Counted from the first letter of the stretch, positions 1 through 8,724 are shown. The stretch is 64,000 bases of DNA from Caballeronia humi (GCF_001544475.1 NZ_FCNW02000006.1:1-64000), one strand, 5' to 3'. Numbers and translations are program-made. The notes: generated by a model from the letters alone, not told the origin.

Positions 1-84
1 TATACGCGTTACAAGAGCGTGATGCAGCGCTGGCCGGACAGCATCGCGAAAGGCGCGGAATTCACGATGCCGGTAGCAAAATAA
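1..84 (+). CDS. 3' end of an unidentified gene (partial)
   Basis: The first 28 codons of the window form an open frame ending in TAA at 82-84, encoding the tail YTRYKSVMQRWPDSIAKGAE followed by FTMPVAK. The next gene starts 27 bases downstream on the same strand behind its own GGGAG ribosome site, so the two may be co-transcribed. Too little is present to name a family. Only the existence of the C-terminus is supported. Confidence 0.5.
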   Translation, partial: YTRYKSVMQRWPDSIAKGAEFTMPVAK

Positions 85-111
85 GACCTAGCTCCGCATG
101 GGGAGACACCG

Positions 112-1788
112 ATGAAACAAACCGCCCGAAAACTCGAAGGTGAATTCGACTACATCATCGTCGGCGCGGGCACGGCCGGCTGCGTGCTTGCCAACCGCCT
201 CACCGAAGACGCCGACGTCAGCGTCCTTCTTCTCGAAGCAGGCGGCAAGGACGACTATCACTGGATTCACGTCCCCGTCGGCTATCTGTACTGCATCGGC
301 AATCCCCGGACCGACTGGCTCTACAAGACGCAGGCCGAACCGGGCCTGAACGGCCGCGCGCTGTCGTATCCGCGTGGCCGCGTGCTCGGCGGCTGCTCGT
401 CGATCAACGGCATGATCTACATGCGCGGCCAGCGCGAAGACTACGACGAGTGGGCGCACTTCACCGGCGACCCGAACTGGTCGTGGGACGCAGTGCTCCC
501 CGTCTTCAAGCGCAGCGAGGATCACCACGGCGGCGCCAGCGAATTCCACGGCGCGGGCGGCGAATGGCGCGTCGAGAAGCAGCGTCTCAAGTGGAAGATC
601 CTCGAGACGTTCTCGCAGGCGGCGCAGCAAACCGGCCTCCCCGCCACCGACGACTTCAATCGCGGCGACAACAGCGGCGTCGGCTATTTCGACGTCAACC
701 AGAAAAGCGGCATCCGCTGGAATGCATCGAAGGCGTTCCTGCGCACCGCGATGAAGCGCCCCAATCTCACGACGATCACCGGCGCGCACACGCAGCGGCT
801 CGTGTTCGAAGGCAAGCGCTGCGTCGGCGTGGAATATCGCGGCGGCGATATCGACTACGTCGCGAAGGCGCGTTGCGAGGTGATCCTGAGCGCGGGCGCG
901 GTGAATTCGCCGCAGATCCTCGAACTGTCGGGCATCGGCAATGGGGCGCGACTGCAACGGCTCGGCATCGACGTGGTGGGCGACTTGCGCGGCGTCGGCG
1001 AGAACCTGCAGGACCATCTGCAATTGCGCATGGCATACAAGGTGAACGGCGTGCGCACGCTCAATACGCTGTCCGCGCACTGGTGGGGCAAGCTCTTCAT
1101 TGGGCTGCAATATGCGCTGACGCGCGGCGGACCGATGTCGATGGCGCCGTCGCAGCTCGGCGCATTCGCGAAGTCGAATCCGAACGATGCATCGATCACG
1201 CGGCCTGATCTCGAATACCACGTCCAACCGCTGTCGCTAGATCGCTTCGGCGAGCCGCTGCATGCGTTCAATGCGTTCACGGCATCGGTGTGCACGCTGC
1301 GGCCGACCTCGCGCGGCAGCGTGCATATCGCGTCGCCCGATGCGCACGCGGCGCCGCTGATCGCGCCGAATTATCTGTCGACGGAGCGCGACCGCGAAGT
1401 CGCAGCCAATGCGCTGCGGCTCACGCGCCGCATAGCCGCGGCGCCGGCGCTCGCGCGCTACGCGCCGCAGGAGATCCTGCCGGGCATCGCGTTCCAGACG
1501 GACGAGGAACTTGCCCAGGCCGCGGGCAACATCGGCACGACGATCTTCCATCCGGTCGGCACCTGCCGCATGGGAACGGACAACGATCCGGGCGCCGTCG
1601 TCGATAGCCGGCTGCGCGTGATCGGCCTGCGCGGGCTGCGCATCGTCGATGCATCGATCATGCCGACCATCACATCGGGCAACACGAATTCGCCGACACT
1701 GATGATCGCCGAACGGGCCAGCGAAATGATTCGCGCGGACCGGCGCAATGTCGAAGTGCAGGAAGCGATCGCGACCGCGCTCGCATGA
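112..1788 (+). CDS. GMC-family FAD-dependent oxidoreductase (choline/alcohol dehydrogenase type)
   Basis: A 558-residue flavoprotein of the glucose-methanol-choline family, expected to oxidise an alcohol to an aldehyde using FAD. The N-terminal dinucleotide fold GAGTAG is at residues 18-23. The first GMC signature follows around GGCSSINGMIYMRG, and the second around GAVNSPQILELSGIG. The C-terminal catalytic segment HPVGTCRMG places the active-site His near residue 480, and a conserved SGNTNSPT stretch lies near 520. Length is normal for the family. GGGAG lies a few bases before the ATG. It precedes an ABC transporter operon by about 380 bases, so its substrate may be imported by that system, but this is only inferred. 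The substrate cannot be read from sequence. Confidence 0.9.
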   Translation: MKQTARKLEGEFDYIIVGAGTAGCVLANRLTEDADVSVLLLEAGGKDDYHWIHVPVGYLYCIGNPRTDWLYKTQAEPGLNGRALSYPRGRVLGGCSSINGMIYMRGQREDYDEWAHFTGDPNWSWDAVLPVFKRSEDHHGGASEFHGAGGEWRVEKQRLKWKILETFSQAAQQTGLPATDDFNRGDNSGVGYFDVNQKSGIRWNASKAFLRTAMKRPNLTTITGAHTQRLVFEGKRCVGVEYRGGDIDYVAKARCEVILSAGAVNSPQILELSGIGNGARLQRLGIDVVGDLRGVGENLQDHLQLRMAYKVNGVRTLNTLSAHWWGKLFIGLQYALTRGGPMSMAPSQLGAFAKSNPNDASITRPDLEYHVQPLSLDRFGEPLHAFNAFTASVCTLRPTSRGSVHIASPDAHAAPLIAPNYLSTERDREVAANALRLTRRIAAAPALARYAPQEILPGIAFQTDEELAQAAGNIGTTIFHPVGTCRMGTDNDPGAVVDSRLRVIGLRGLRIVDASIMPTITSGNTNSPTLMIAERASEMIRADRRNVEVQEAIATALA

Positions 1789-2167
1789 CATCCGTGACAG
1801 CTTGGTGACCGCATGGCGTCAGCAATCTTCGCGCCTTCCAGTACGGCCCCTCATGGGGCCGTTCGCACATCTGTGCTCCGTGTGGCCGAGGCTGGCAAGC
1901 GCAGGCGCCGATGCCTCGAAACCGTGCGCGCGCAGCCTTTAACCACTAAGTGCAAATCCCGATGATTGCGCTGCATCATTGGCGCGACAATGGCGTCTGG
2001 CCTTTGAGTAATCGGTTTATCGCGTGCCGGGTTTTGTGCAGCACGCAATCCGCGGCGAAACGCACCCGGGAAACTGAAACAACGCACGTGTTGTCGCGCG
2101 CGAAGCAACCAAAAATATCGCGTGGGCAGCGGCATCGCCCGGCGGCTCATTTCGCATGGAAGGGGAC
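1789..2167. other. Intergenic stretch, no gene seen
   Basis: About 380 bases between the GMC oxidoreductase and the first ABC transporter gene. It contains short in-frame fragments but no credible coding region and no clear terminator. A small dyad (ATGAT...ATCAT) sits near 1961-1978. A promoter for the transporter operon should lie here, but I could not pick a convincing -35/-10 pair. Confidence 0.5.
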
Positions 2168-2947
2168 ATGATTCTCGGCGACACGATTCTTGAAACGCGT
2201 GGCCTCACAAAAGAATTCAAAGGCTTCACCGCCGTGAATGGCGTGAACCTGCGCGTGCGCCGTGGCTCGATCCACGCGCTGATCGGACCGAACGGCGCAG
2301 GCAAGACCACCTGCTTCAACCTGCTCACCAAATTCCTCGAACCCACGGCGGGCCAGATCGTCTTCAACGGCGTCGACATCACGCGCGAGCGTCCCGCGCA
2401 TATCGCGCGGCGCGGCGTGATCCGCTCGTTCCAGATCTCCGCTGTGTTTCCGCATCTGACGGTTTTGCAGAACGTGCGCATCGGCTTGCAGCGGCAACTC
2501 GGCACGTCGTTTCATTTCTGGCGCAGCGAGCGCTGGCTCGACACGCTCAACGACCGCGCGATGGACCTTCTCACGCAAGTCGGGCTGACCGATTTCGCGG
2601 ATACGAAAACCGTCGAGCTCTCGTACGGACGCAAGCGCGCACTCGAAATCGCCACGACGCTTTCGATGGAGCCCGAACTGATGCTGCTGGACGAACCAAC
2701 GCAAGGCATGGGCCACGAAGACGTCGATCGCGTGACCGCGCTCATCAAAAAGGTATCGGTCGGCCGCACGATTCTGATGGTCGAGCACAACATGAACGTA
2801 ATCGCGGGCATCTCCGACACCATTACCGTGCTTCAGCGCGGCGAGGTGCTGGCCGAAGGCAGCTATGCGGAAGTGTCGAAGAATCCGCTCGTGATGGAAG
2901 CCTACATGGGCAGCGCCGATGCCGCGCTGGCGGGAGCGCACGCATGA
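2168..2947 (+). CDS. livG: HAAT-family ABC transporter ATPase, LivG type
   Basis: One of the two cytoplasmic ATPases of a branched-chain-amino-acid-type importer. It has Walker A GPNGAGKTT, the LivG-type signature region LSYGRKRALEIA, Walker B LMLLDEPTQG and the H-loop MVEHNMN. Length (259 residues) is normal. An in-frame ATG at 2156 exists, but the ATG at 2168 has GGAAGG a few bases upstream (partly overlapping the first ATG), so I prefer 2168. The gene overlaps the next ATPase gene by ATGA. Sequence recalls the urea/amide branch of the family, but the substrate is not certain. Confidence 0.9.
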   Translation: MILGDTILETRGLTKEFKGFTAVNGVNLRVRRGSIHALIGPNGAGKTTCFNLLTKFLEPTAGQIVFNGVDITRERPAHIARRGVIRSFQISAVFPHLTVLQNVRIGLQRQLGTSFHFWRSERWLDTLNDRAMDLLTQVGLTDFADTKTVELSYGRKRALEIATTLSMEPELMLLDEPTQGMGHEDVDRVTALIKKVSVGRTILMVEHNMNVIAGISDTITVLQRGEVLAEGSYAEVSKNPLVMEAYMGSADAALAGAHA

Positions 2948-3705
2948 GCACGACGGTGGAAGAACAACGTCCCCTCGATACATCGGGCGCCGCGGGCAAC
3001 GCAGCCGCGCTCGAACTCAGCGGACTGAAGGCGTGGTACGGCGAATCGCACATTCTTCACGGCGTCGACCTGAAGGTGAATCGCGGTGAAGTCGTCACGC
3101 TGCTCGGGCGCAACGGCGCCGGGCGCACCACGACGCTGCGCGCGATCATGGGCCTCACCGGACGCCGCACCGGATCGATCCGCGTGGGTGGGCGCGAAAC
3201 CATCAGCATGTCCACGCACAAGATCGCGCATTGCGGCGTCGGCTATTGCCCGGAAGAACGCGGCATCTTTTCGAGCCTCTCGTGCGAGGAAAACCTCATG
3301 TTGCCGCCGCTCGTCGGCAGCGCGAAAGAGGCGATGTCGCTCGATGAAATCTATTCGATGTTCCCGAACCTGAAGGAGCGCCGCAACAGCCAGGGCACGC
3401 GTCTTTCGGGCGGCGAGCAGCAGATGCTCGCGGTTGCACGCATCCTGCGGACCGGGGCGAACCTGCTGCTGCTCGATGAAATTTCGGAAGGGCTTGCGCC
3501 CGTCATCGTGCAGACACTCGCGCGCATGATCCTGATGCTCAAGTCGCGCGGCTACACGATTGTGATGGTGGAACAGAATTTTCGCTTTGCGGCGCCGCTC
3601 GCCGATCGCTTCTATGTGATGGAGCACGGGAATATCGTCGAGCACTTCAACGCAGGGGAACTCGAAGCGAAGATGCCGGTGCTGCACGAACTGCTCGGGG
3701 TGTGA
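2944..3705 (+). CDS. livF: HAAT-family ABC transporter ATPase, LivF type, with Arg in Walker A
   Basis: Second ATPase of the importer, 253 residues, translationally coupled to the previous gene through ATGA. The LivF signature LSGGEQQMLAVARIL, Walker B LLLLDEISEGLAP and H-loop MVEQNFRF are intact. The Walker A reads GRNGAGRTTT: the invariant Lys is replaced by Arg (codon CGC at 3124-3126). I recall similar Arg variants in some LivF-like proteins of this group, so this may be a subfamily trait, not damage. Its partner ATPase keeps the Lys, so the pair may have one canonical and one modified nucleotide site. Confidence 0.88.
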   Translation: MSTTVEEQRPLDTSGAAGNAAALELSGLKAWYGESHILHGVDLKVNRGEVVTLLGRNGAGRTTTLRAIMGLTGRRTGSIRVGGRETISMSTHKIAHCGVGYCPEERGIFSSLSCEENLMLPPLVGSAKEAMSLDEIYSMFPNLKERRNSQGTRLSGGEQQMLAVARILRTGANLLLLDEISEGLAPVIVQTLARMILMLKSRGYTIVMVEQNFRFAAPLADRFYVMEHGNIVEHFNAGELEAKMPVLHELLGV

Positions 3706-3794
3706 TCGTTCAACGTTCGTCGCGACGCGGCAAGCGCCTGCCTGATCATGCGCGCCAGCACACAAGCAACAACCATAAACCCTTGGAGACTGGA

Positions 3795-5015
3795 ATGAAA
3801 AAGAAGACCCTCGCGCGCCTCTCGTCCTTTTGCTTTGCGGCTGCGGCGGCGGGCGTCGCGTTGAGCTCCGGCAGCGCCCAAGCTGCCGACGGCAACACGG
3901 TGAAGATCGGTTACGTCACCGACTTGTCGGGCCTCTATGCCGACATCGACGGCCCCGGCGGCCTCGAAGCGATCCGTATGGCGATCGCCGACTTCGGCGG
4001 CAAGGTGAACGGCAAGCCGATCGAACTCGTCTACGCGGACCATCAGAACAAGGCGGACATCGCGGCATCGCGCGCGCGCGAGTGGATCGACCGCGACGGC
4101 GTGAACGTGATCATCGGCGGAACGAATTCGGCGACCGCGCTTTCGACGGCGCAAGTCGCGGCCGAGAAGAAGACGCCGTACATCAACATCGGCGCGGGCG
4201 CGGACAACCTGACGAACGAGCAGTGCTCGCCGTACACGGTCCACTACGCGTACGACACGATGGCGCTCGCGAAGGGCACGGGTTCGGCCGTGACGAAGCA
4301 GGGCGGCAAGTCGTGGTACTTCCTCACCGCCGACTACGCGTTCGGCAAGGCGCTGGAGAAGAACACGTCGGACGTCGTGAAGGCGAACGGCGGACAGGTG
4401 CTCGGACAAGTGCGTCATCCGCTGTCGGCGTCGGACTTCTCGTCGTTCCTGTTGCAGGCTCAAGGGTCGAAGGCGCAGGTGCTCGGCCTGGCGAACGCGG
4501 GCGGCGACACGATCAACTCGATCAAGGCGGCGAAGGAATTCGGCGTCAGCAAGACGATGAAGATCGCGGCGCTTCTCATCTTCATCAACGATATCCACAG
4601 CCTGGGACTTGAAACGACGCAAGGTCTCGTCGCGACGGACAGCTGGTACTGGAACAAGGACGACACGACTCGCAAGTGGTCGCAGCGCTACTTCGGCAAG
4701 ATGAAGAAGATGCCGTCGAGCCTGCAGGCCGCCGACTACTCGGCCGTGACGACCTACCTTAAGGCGGTGCAGGCAGCCAACTCGACCGATAGCGACAAGG
4801 TCATGGAGCAGCTTCGCAAGGTGAAGATCAACGACTTCTACGCGAAGGGTTACATCCGCGAAGACGGCAGCATGATCCACGACATGTACCTGATGGAAGT
4901 GAAGAAGCCGTCGGAATCGAAGGAGCCGTGGGACTACTACAAGATCACCGCGACCATTCCGGGCGACCAGGCGTTCGGCACGAAGGCGGAATCGCGCTGC
5001 AAGCTGTGGAAGTAA
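3795..5015 (+). CDS. Periplasmic substrate-binding protein of a HAAT-type ABC transporter
   Basis: A 406-residue secreted type I periplasmic binding protein. It begins with a Lys-rich start, a hydrophobic core and an AQA/A cleavage region near residue 31, followed by the typical opening strand VKIGYVTDLSGLYADIDG. The frame is open upstream to 3702, but the start at 3795 has GGAG upstream and yields the signal peptide, so it is chosen. It is the middle gene of a complete set (ATPase, ATPase, binding protein, two permeases) and should deliver ligand to the permeases encoded next. The ligand is unknown; sequence alone does not separate amino acids from amides or aromatic acids. Confidence 0.88.
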   Translation: MKKKTLARLSSFCFAAAAAGVALSSGSAQAADGNTVKIGYVTDLSGLYADIDGPGGLEAIRMAIADFGGKVNGKPIELVYADHQNKADIAASRAREWIDRDGVNVIIGGTNSATALSTAQVAAEKKTPYINIGAGADNLTNEQCSPYTVHYAYDTMALAKGTGSAVTKQGGKSWYFLTADYAFGKALEKNTSDVVKANGGQVLGQVRHPLSASDFSSFLLQAQGSKAQVLGLANAGGDTINSIKAAKEFGVSKTMKIAALLIFINDIHSLGLETTQGLVATDSWYWNKDDTTRKWSQRYFGKMKKMPSSLQAADYSAVTTYLKAVQAANSTDSDKVMEQLRKVKINDFYAKGYIREDGSMIHDMYLMEVKKPSESKEPWDYYKITATIPGDQAFGTKAESRCKLWK

Positions 5016-5156
5016 GTGGCGTGCGCTGCATGGGATCAGAGCAGGCGCTAACTCTGATCGACAGAGTCAAGTAGCACGACAGCAGGCAAGGCGGCAGGCG
5101 GCTCAAGGGCGGCGTGCCGCCGTTTCTGCGCCAACACCACACTGACGGCAGAATCG

Positions 5157-6041
5157 ATGGAAATTTTCGGCATTCCGCTCGCCGCAATGATGAGCCAACT
5201 GCTGCTCGGGCTCGTCAACGGCTCGTTCTACGCGATCCTGAGTCTCGGGCTCGCCGTGATCTTCGGCTTGCTCAACGTGATCAACTTCGCGCACGGCGCG
5301 TTGTTCATGCTGGGCGCGATGCTCGCGTGGATGGGCTTCTCGTACCTCAATATCCCCTACTGGGCGATGCTCCTGCTCGCGCCGCTGATCGTCGGCCTGT
5401 TCGGCGTGGTGATCGAACGCACGATGTTGCGCTGGCTCTACAAGCTCGATCACCTCTACGGCCTTTTGCTGACCTTCGGCATCACGCTCGTGATCGAAGG
5501 CGTGTTCCGCTCGATCTACGGCTCGTCCGGACAGCCCTACGACGTCCCCGCGATGCTCTCCGGCGCGACCAACGTCGGCTTCATGTTCCTGCCGAACTAC
5601 CGCGCCTGGGTCGTCGTGGCCTCGCTGAGCGTGTGCTTCGCGACGTGGTTCGTGATCGAAAAGACGCGCCTCGGCGCCTATCTGCGAGCCGGCACGGAGA
5701 ATCCGAAGCTCGTCGAGGCGTTCGGCATCAACGTGCCGCTGATGGTCACGCTGACGTACGGCTTCGGCGTCGCGCTCGCCGCGTTCGCGGGCGTGCTCGC
5801 GGCGCCGGTGATTCAGGTGTCGCCGCTGATGGGACAGTCGATGATCATCACCGTGTTCGCGGTCGTCGTGATCGGCGGGATGGGGTCGATCATGGGGTCG
5901 ATCCTCACGGGGCTCCTGCTAGGAATCATCGAAGGGCTTACGCGCGTGTTTTATCCGGAAGCGTCCGCGACGGTCGTGTTCGTGATCATGGCGCTCGTCT
6001 TGCTGGTGCGCCCGGCGGGACTCTTCGGCAAGGAAAAATGA
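5157..6041 (+). CDS. livH: HAAT-family ABC transporter permease, LivH type
   Basis: A 294-residue inner-membrane permease with about eight hydrophobic segments. It opens with the LivH hallmark LVNGSFYAILSLGLAVIFG followed by LNVINFAHGA. The late GGMGSIMGSILTGLLLGIIEG segment is the conserved EAA-like loop region that contacts the ATPases. The gene lies 141 bases after the binding-protein gene, and its stop overlaps the next permease start (TGATG). It probably pairs with the LivM-type permease immediately downstream. Confidence 0.9.
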   Translation: MEIFGIPLAAMMSQLLLGLVNGSFYAILSLGLAVIFGLLNVINFAHGALFMLGAMLAWMGFSYLNIPYWAMLLLAPLIVGLFGVVIERTMLRWLYKLDHLYGLLLTFGITLVIEGVFRSIYGSSGQPYDVPAMLSGATNVGFMFLPNYRAWVVVASLSVCFATWFVIEKTRLGAYLRAGTENPKLVEAFGINVPLMVTLTYGFGVALAAFAGVLAAPVIQVSPLMGQSMIITVFAVVVIGGMGSIMGSILTGLLLGIIEGLTRVFYPEASATVVFVIMALVLLVRPAGLFGKEK

Positions 6042-7012
6042 TGCAGAGAAAAGCGCTTTACGTGCTGTTGCTGATCGGCCTGATCGCGGCGCCGTTCGTC
6101 GGCGTGTATCCGGTGTTCATGATGAAGGTGCTGTGCTTCGCGCTCTTCGCGGCAGCGTTCAACCTGCTGATCGGCTATACGGGCCTGCTGTCGTTCGGCC
6201 ACGCGATGTTTCTTGCGAGCGCCGGCTATACCACGGGCTACGTGATCCAGACGCTCGGCTTCACGCCGGAAGTCGGCGTAATCGCGGGCACGGCGGTGGC
6301 GACCGCGCTCGGACTCGTGGTCGGGCTCTTCGCGATCCGCCGCCAGGGAATCTACTTCGCGATGGTCACGCTCGCGCTCGCGCAGATGGTCTACTTCATC
6401 TTCCTGCAGGCGCCCTTCACGCATGGCGAGGACGGCCTGCAAGGCGTGCCGCGCGGCAAGCTGTTCGGCATCGTCGATCTCGGCTCGGACCTGACGCTCT
6501 ATTACGTCGTGCTCGTGGTGATGGTGCTGGCTTTTGCGCTGATCGTGCGAATCGTGCATTCGCCGTTCGGGCAGGTGCTGATCGCGATCAAGGAAAACGA
6601 GCCGCGCGCGATCTCGCTCGGCTATGACACGGCGCGCTTCAAGCTGCTGGCGTTCGTGCTGTCGGCGGGGCTCGCGGGGCTGGCGGGATCGTTGAAGGTG
6701 GTCGTGCTCGGCTTCGAGACGCTCGGCGACGCCTACTGGACGATGTCCGGTCTCGTCGTGCTGATGACGCTCGTCGGCGGCATGAGCACGATGTTCGGGC
6801 CGCTGCTGGGCGCTGCGATCATCATCGCGCTGGAAAACCGGCTCGGCGATATCGGCACGGGTATCGCGCGGATCACGGGCGTCGACTGGTTCAATTCGCT
6901 GGGCGAATCGGTAACGATCGTAACGGGGCTGATCTTCATCGCTTGCGTGCTTGCGTTCCGGCGCGGCATCGTCGGAGAAATCATCGCGCGCGTACGGCCA
7001 TTGCAGGGTTAA
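6041..7012 (+). CDS. livM: HAAT-family ABC transporter permease, LivM type
   Basis: A 323-residue membrane permease, last gene of the first transporter set. Recognisable features are FNLLIGYTGLLSFGHAMFLA near the N-terminus and GGMSTMFGPLLGAAIIIALEN near the C-terminus. Two adjacent ATG codons (6038 and 6041) are possible starts. AAGGA at 6030-6034 is better spaced for 6041, which overlaps the livH stop as TGATG. About 490 bases of non-coding sequence follow. Confidence 0.9.
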   Translation: MQRKALYVLLLIGLIAAPFVGVYPVFMMKVLCFALFAAAFNLLIGYTGLLSFGHAMFLASAGYTTGYVIQTLGFTPEVGVIAGTAVATALGLVVGLFAIRRQGIYFAMVTLALAQMVYFIFLQAPFTHGEDGLQGVPRGKLFGIVDLGSDLTLYYVVLVVMVLAFALIVRIVHSPFGQVLIAIKENEPRAISLGYDTARFKLLAFVLSAGLAGLAGSLKVVVLGFETLGDAYWTMSGLVVLMTLVGGMSTMFGPLLGAAIIIALENRLGDIGTGIARITGVDWFNSLGESVTIVTGLIFIACVLAFRRGIVGEIIARVRPLQG

Positions 7013-7116
7013 TACGACGCTTGGGCTTCGAACGAATGGGGAGGCGTTTAGTTGATTAACGTTAAAATGCCGCCCATTTAAGGTGCGGTTTATGCACCAC
7101 TAGGGTAAATGCTAGG

Positions 7117-7145
7117 TTGCGACGAGTCGTTTCACAATTTAATAT
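7117..7145 (+). promoter_or_regulatory. Putative sigma70 promoter for a small RNA
   Basis: TTGCGA (7117-7122) and TAATAT (7140-7145) are separated by 17 bases. Each box departs from consensus at two or so positions. Transcription would start near 7152 and reach the terminator at 7219-7256. The prediction rests only on sequence match and position. Confidence 0.4.
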
Positions 7146-7151
7146 GCGTCC

Positions 7152-7256
7152 TAGTTCTGTTGCACCGAATTTTTGAGGTGGAGAACGAGGAGACAACGAG
7201 GCACTAAGTGCCCGACCGAAAGCGCTGTTGGATGATTCCAACAGCGCTTTTTTATT
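7152..7256 (+). ncRNA. Candidate small RNA of about 105 nt, family unknown
   Basis: The segment lies between a sigma70-like promoter and a strong intrinsic terminator and has no credible open frame. It contains a short self-complementary element GGCACTAAGTGCC (7200-7212) just before the terminator hairpin and a purine-rich, unpaired-looking run (GAGGTGGAGAACGAGGAG, 7174-7191) that could be a pairing or protein-binding site. I do not recognise an Rfam family. The alternative is a long 3' UTR of livM or the leader of the next gene. Confidence 0.35.
7219..7256 (+). terminator. Strong Rho-independent terminator
   Basis: An 11-base-pair perfect stem (AGCGCTGTTGG, 7221-7231, with CCAACAGCGCT, 7238-7248) has a six-base loop and is followed by TTTTTTATTTG. 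It ends transcription upstream of the promoter for the next binding-protein gene. Confidence 0.9.
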
Positions 7257-7390
7257 TGTTTTTGCATTTTCGTATTTATATTGTCGGCAGAAATCGTGAC
7301 TGCCTCATACTCGTTTTCCCTTATCATTTTCACCGGATTTTCCGGCGATTTTCGTAGCGGTTAAAAGCCGCACAACTCCCTTCAAAACGC

Positions 7391-7420
7391 TTGCACCACG
7401 CGGGTTGCCTCCGCTACACT
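7391..7420 (+). promoter_or_regulatory. Putative promoter of the first tandem binding-protein gene
   Basis: TTGCAC (7391-7396) and TACACT (7415-7420) are spaced by 18 bases, giving a start near 7427 and a leader of about 80 bases before the ATG at 7506. It is followed at once by a perfect dyad at 7429-7446, which would suit a repressor site. Confidence 0.45.
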
Positions 7421-7428
7421 CGCCATTC

Positions 7429-7446
7429 ACCGACCGGATGGTCGGT
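7429..7446 (+). promoter_or_regulatory. Candidate TetR-type operator
   Basis: A perfect inverted repeat ACCGACC-GGAT-GGTCGGT lies at about +3 to +20 of the predicted start. ACCGACC/GGTCGGT half-sites are typical of TetR-family regulators of acyl-CoA and aromatic catabolism in proteobacteria. No TetR gene is present in the window, so the regulator would act from elsewhere. Confidence 0.5.
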
Positions 7447-7505
7447 AATTGAAAACGGTAAATCCTCGCTTAAATCATACGAACGAATTCACGAGGTAAT
7501 AAGGC

Positions 7506-8660
7506 ATGACGTTGGCATTGCGCTTGAGCGCGGCGGCATTAATCGCCGCATTGGCGAGTACGCAGGTTCTGGCAGATGTGAAAGTGGGCGTTACCGTTTC
7601 CGCGACCGGACCGGCCGCTTCGCTCGGTATTCCGGAGAAGAACACGATTGGGTTGTTGCCGAAGGAGATCGCGGGGCAAAAGATGCAATACATCGTCCTC
7701 GACGATGCCACCGATTCCACTCAGGCCGTGAAGAACGCCCGCAAGCTGACGAGCGAAGACAAGGTCGATGCGCTGATCGGCTCCACGGTCGTGCCGAACT
7801 CGCTCGCGATGATCGATATCGCCGCCGAAGCTTCCACGCCGATGATCTCCATGGCCGCCGCCGCCACGATCGTCGAACCGATGGATGCGAAGCGCGCGTG
7901 GGTCTTCAAGACGCCGCAGAACGACATTCTCATGGCCACGGCGATAGCGCAGCACATGTCGAACCGCAACGTGAAGACGGTGGCCTTCATCGGCTTCAGC
8001 GATGCCTACGGCGAGAGCTGGTTCAAGGAGTTCAGCAAGGCCGCCGACATCAAGAAGATCAAGGTCGTCGCGAACGAGCGCTTTGCACGCAACGATGCCT
8101 CGGTGACGGGGCAGGTGTTGAAGGCGATGTCGCAGAATCCGGACGCGGTGCTGATCGCTGGAGCGGGCACGCCTGCCGCGTTGCCGCAGAAGACGCTCAA
8201 GGAGCGCGGCTACAAGGGCACGATCTATCAGACGCACGGTGTCGCGAACAACGACTTCCTGCGCGTGTGCGGCAAGGATTGCGAAGGCACGTTCCTGCCG
8301 GCCGGGCCGCTGCTCGTCGCCGAGCAGTTGCCCGATTCGAACCCGGTGAAGAGCGCGGCGCTGACCTACAAAAAGGCTTATGAAGGTGCGTATGGCGCGG
8401 GCTCCGTCTCGACGTTCGGCGGTCACGCGTGGGACGCGGGCCTCATCCTGCGACGCGCGATTCCGATCGCGCTGAAGAAGGGCCAGCCCGGCACGCCCGC
8501 GTTTCGCGAGGCGTTGCGTGCGGCCATCGAAGGCACGAAGGATCTTCCCGTTTCGCACGGCATCGTCAACATGAGCGCGAACGATCACTCCGGCCTCGAC
8601 CAGCGCGCGCGCGTGATGGTCGAGATCGTGGGTGGGAAGTGGAAGCTCGTTTCCAACTGA
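7506..8660 (+). CDS. Periplasmic branched-chain-amino-acid-type binding protein (tandem copy 1)
   Basis: A 384-residue secreted ABC binding protein with a signal peptide ending near VLA at residues 21-23. The opening strand is VKVGVTVSATGPAASLGIPE, a LivK-like type I periplasmic fold in which SATGPAASLG lines the ligand cleft. It is closely similar along its whole length to the next gene, including identical stretches such as AWVFKTPQND and the VCGKDCEG segment with two Cys that could form a disulfide. Its own promoter, possible operator and terminator (8695-8724) suggest separate control from copy 2. The likely permease partners are encoded from 10225 onward. Ligand unknown. Confidence 0.88.
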   Translation: MTLALRLSAAALIAALASTQVLADVKVGVTVSATGPAASLGIPEKNTIGLLPKEIAGQKMQYIVLDDATDSTQAVKNARKLTSEDKVDALIGSTVVPNSLAMIDIAAEASTPMISMAAAATIVEPMDAKRAWVFKTPQNDILMATAIAQHMSNRNVKTVAFIGFSDAYGESWFKEFSKAADIKKIKVVANERFARNDASVTGQVLKAMSQNPDAVLIAGAGTPAALPQKTLKERGYKGTIYQTHGVANNDFLRVCGKDCEGTFLPAGPLLVAEQLPDSNPVKSAALTYKKAYEGAYGAGSVSTFGGHAWDAGLILRRAIPIALKKGQPGTPAFREALRAAIEGTKDLPVSHGIVNMSANDHSGLDQRARVMVEIVGGKWKLVSN

Positions 8661-8694
8661 CATCGAGAACCACGATGAATTGAACGAGAAGGCA

Positions 8695-8724
8695 GGGCGC
8701 GTTGCTTCATACGCGCCTTTTTTT
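8695..8724 (+). terminator. Rho-independent terminator after binding-protein copy 1
   Basis: Stem GGCGCGT (8696-8702) with ACGCGCC (8711-8717), an eight-base loop and a run of seven T (8718-8724). It lies 35 bases after the stop codon. Confidence 0.85.

Larger units (their letters stand above)
7013..7505. other. 493-base intergenic region with a candidate small RNA, promoter and operator
   Basis: This non-coding stretch separates the first transporter operon from the next binding-protein gene. It holds a small stem GGTGC...GCACC (7082-7098), a plausible promoter at 7117-7145, a strong intrinsic terminator at 7219-7256, a second promoter at 7391-7420 and a perfect inverted repeat at 7429-7446. 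These parts are listed separately. The region is too far from livM for the terminator to be simply its own, which is why an independent RNA is considered. Confidence 0.6.
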
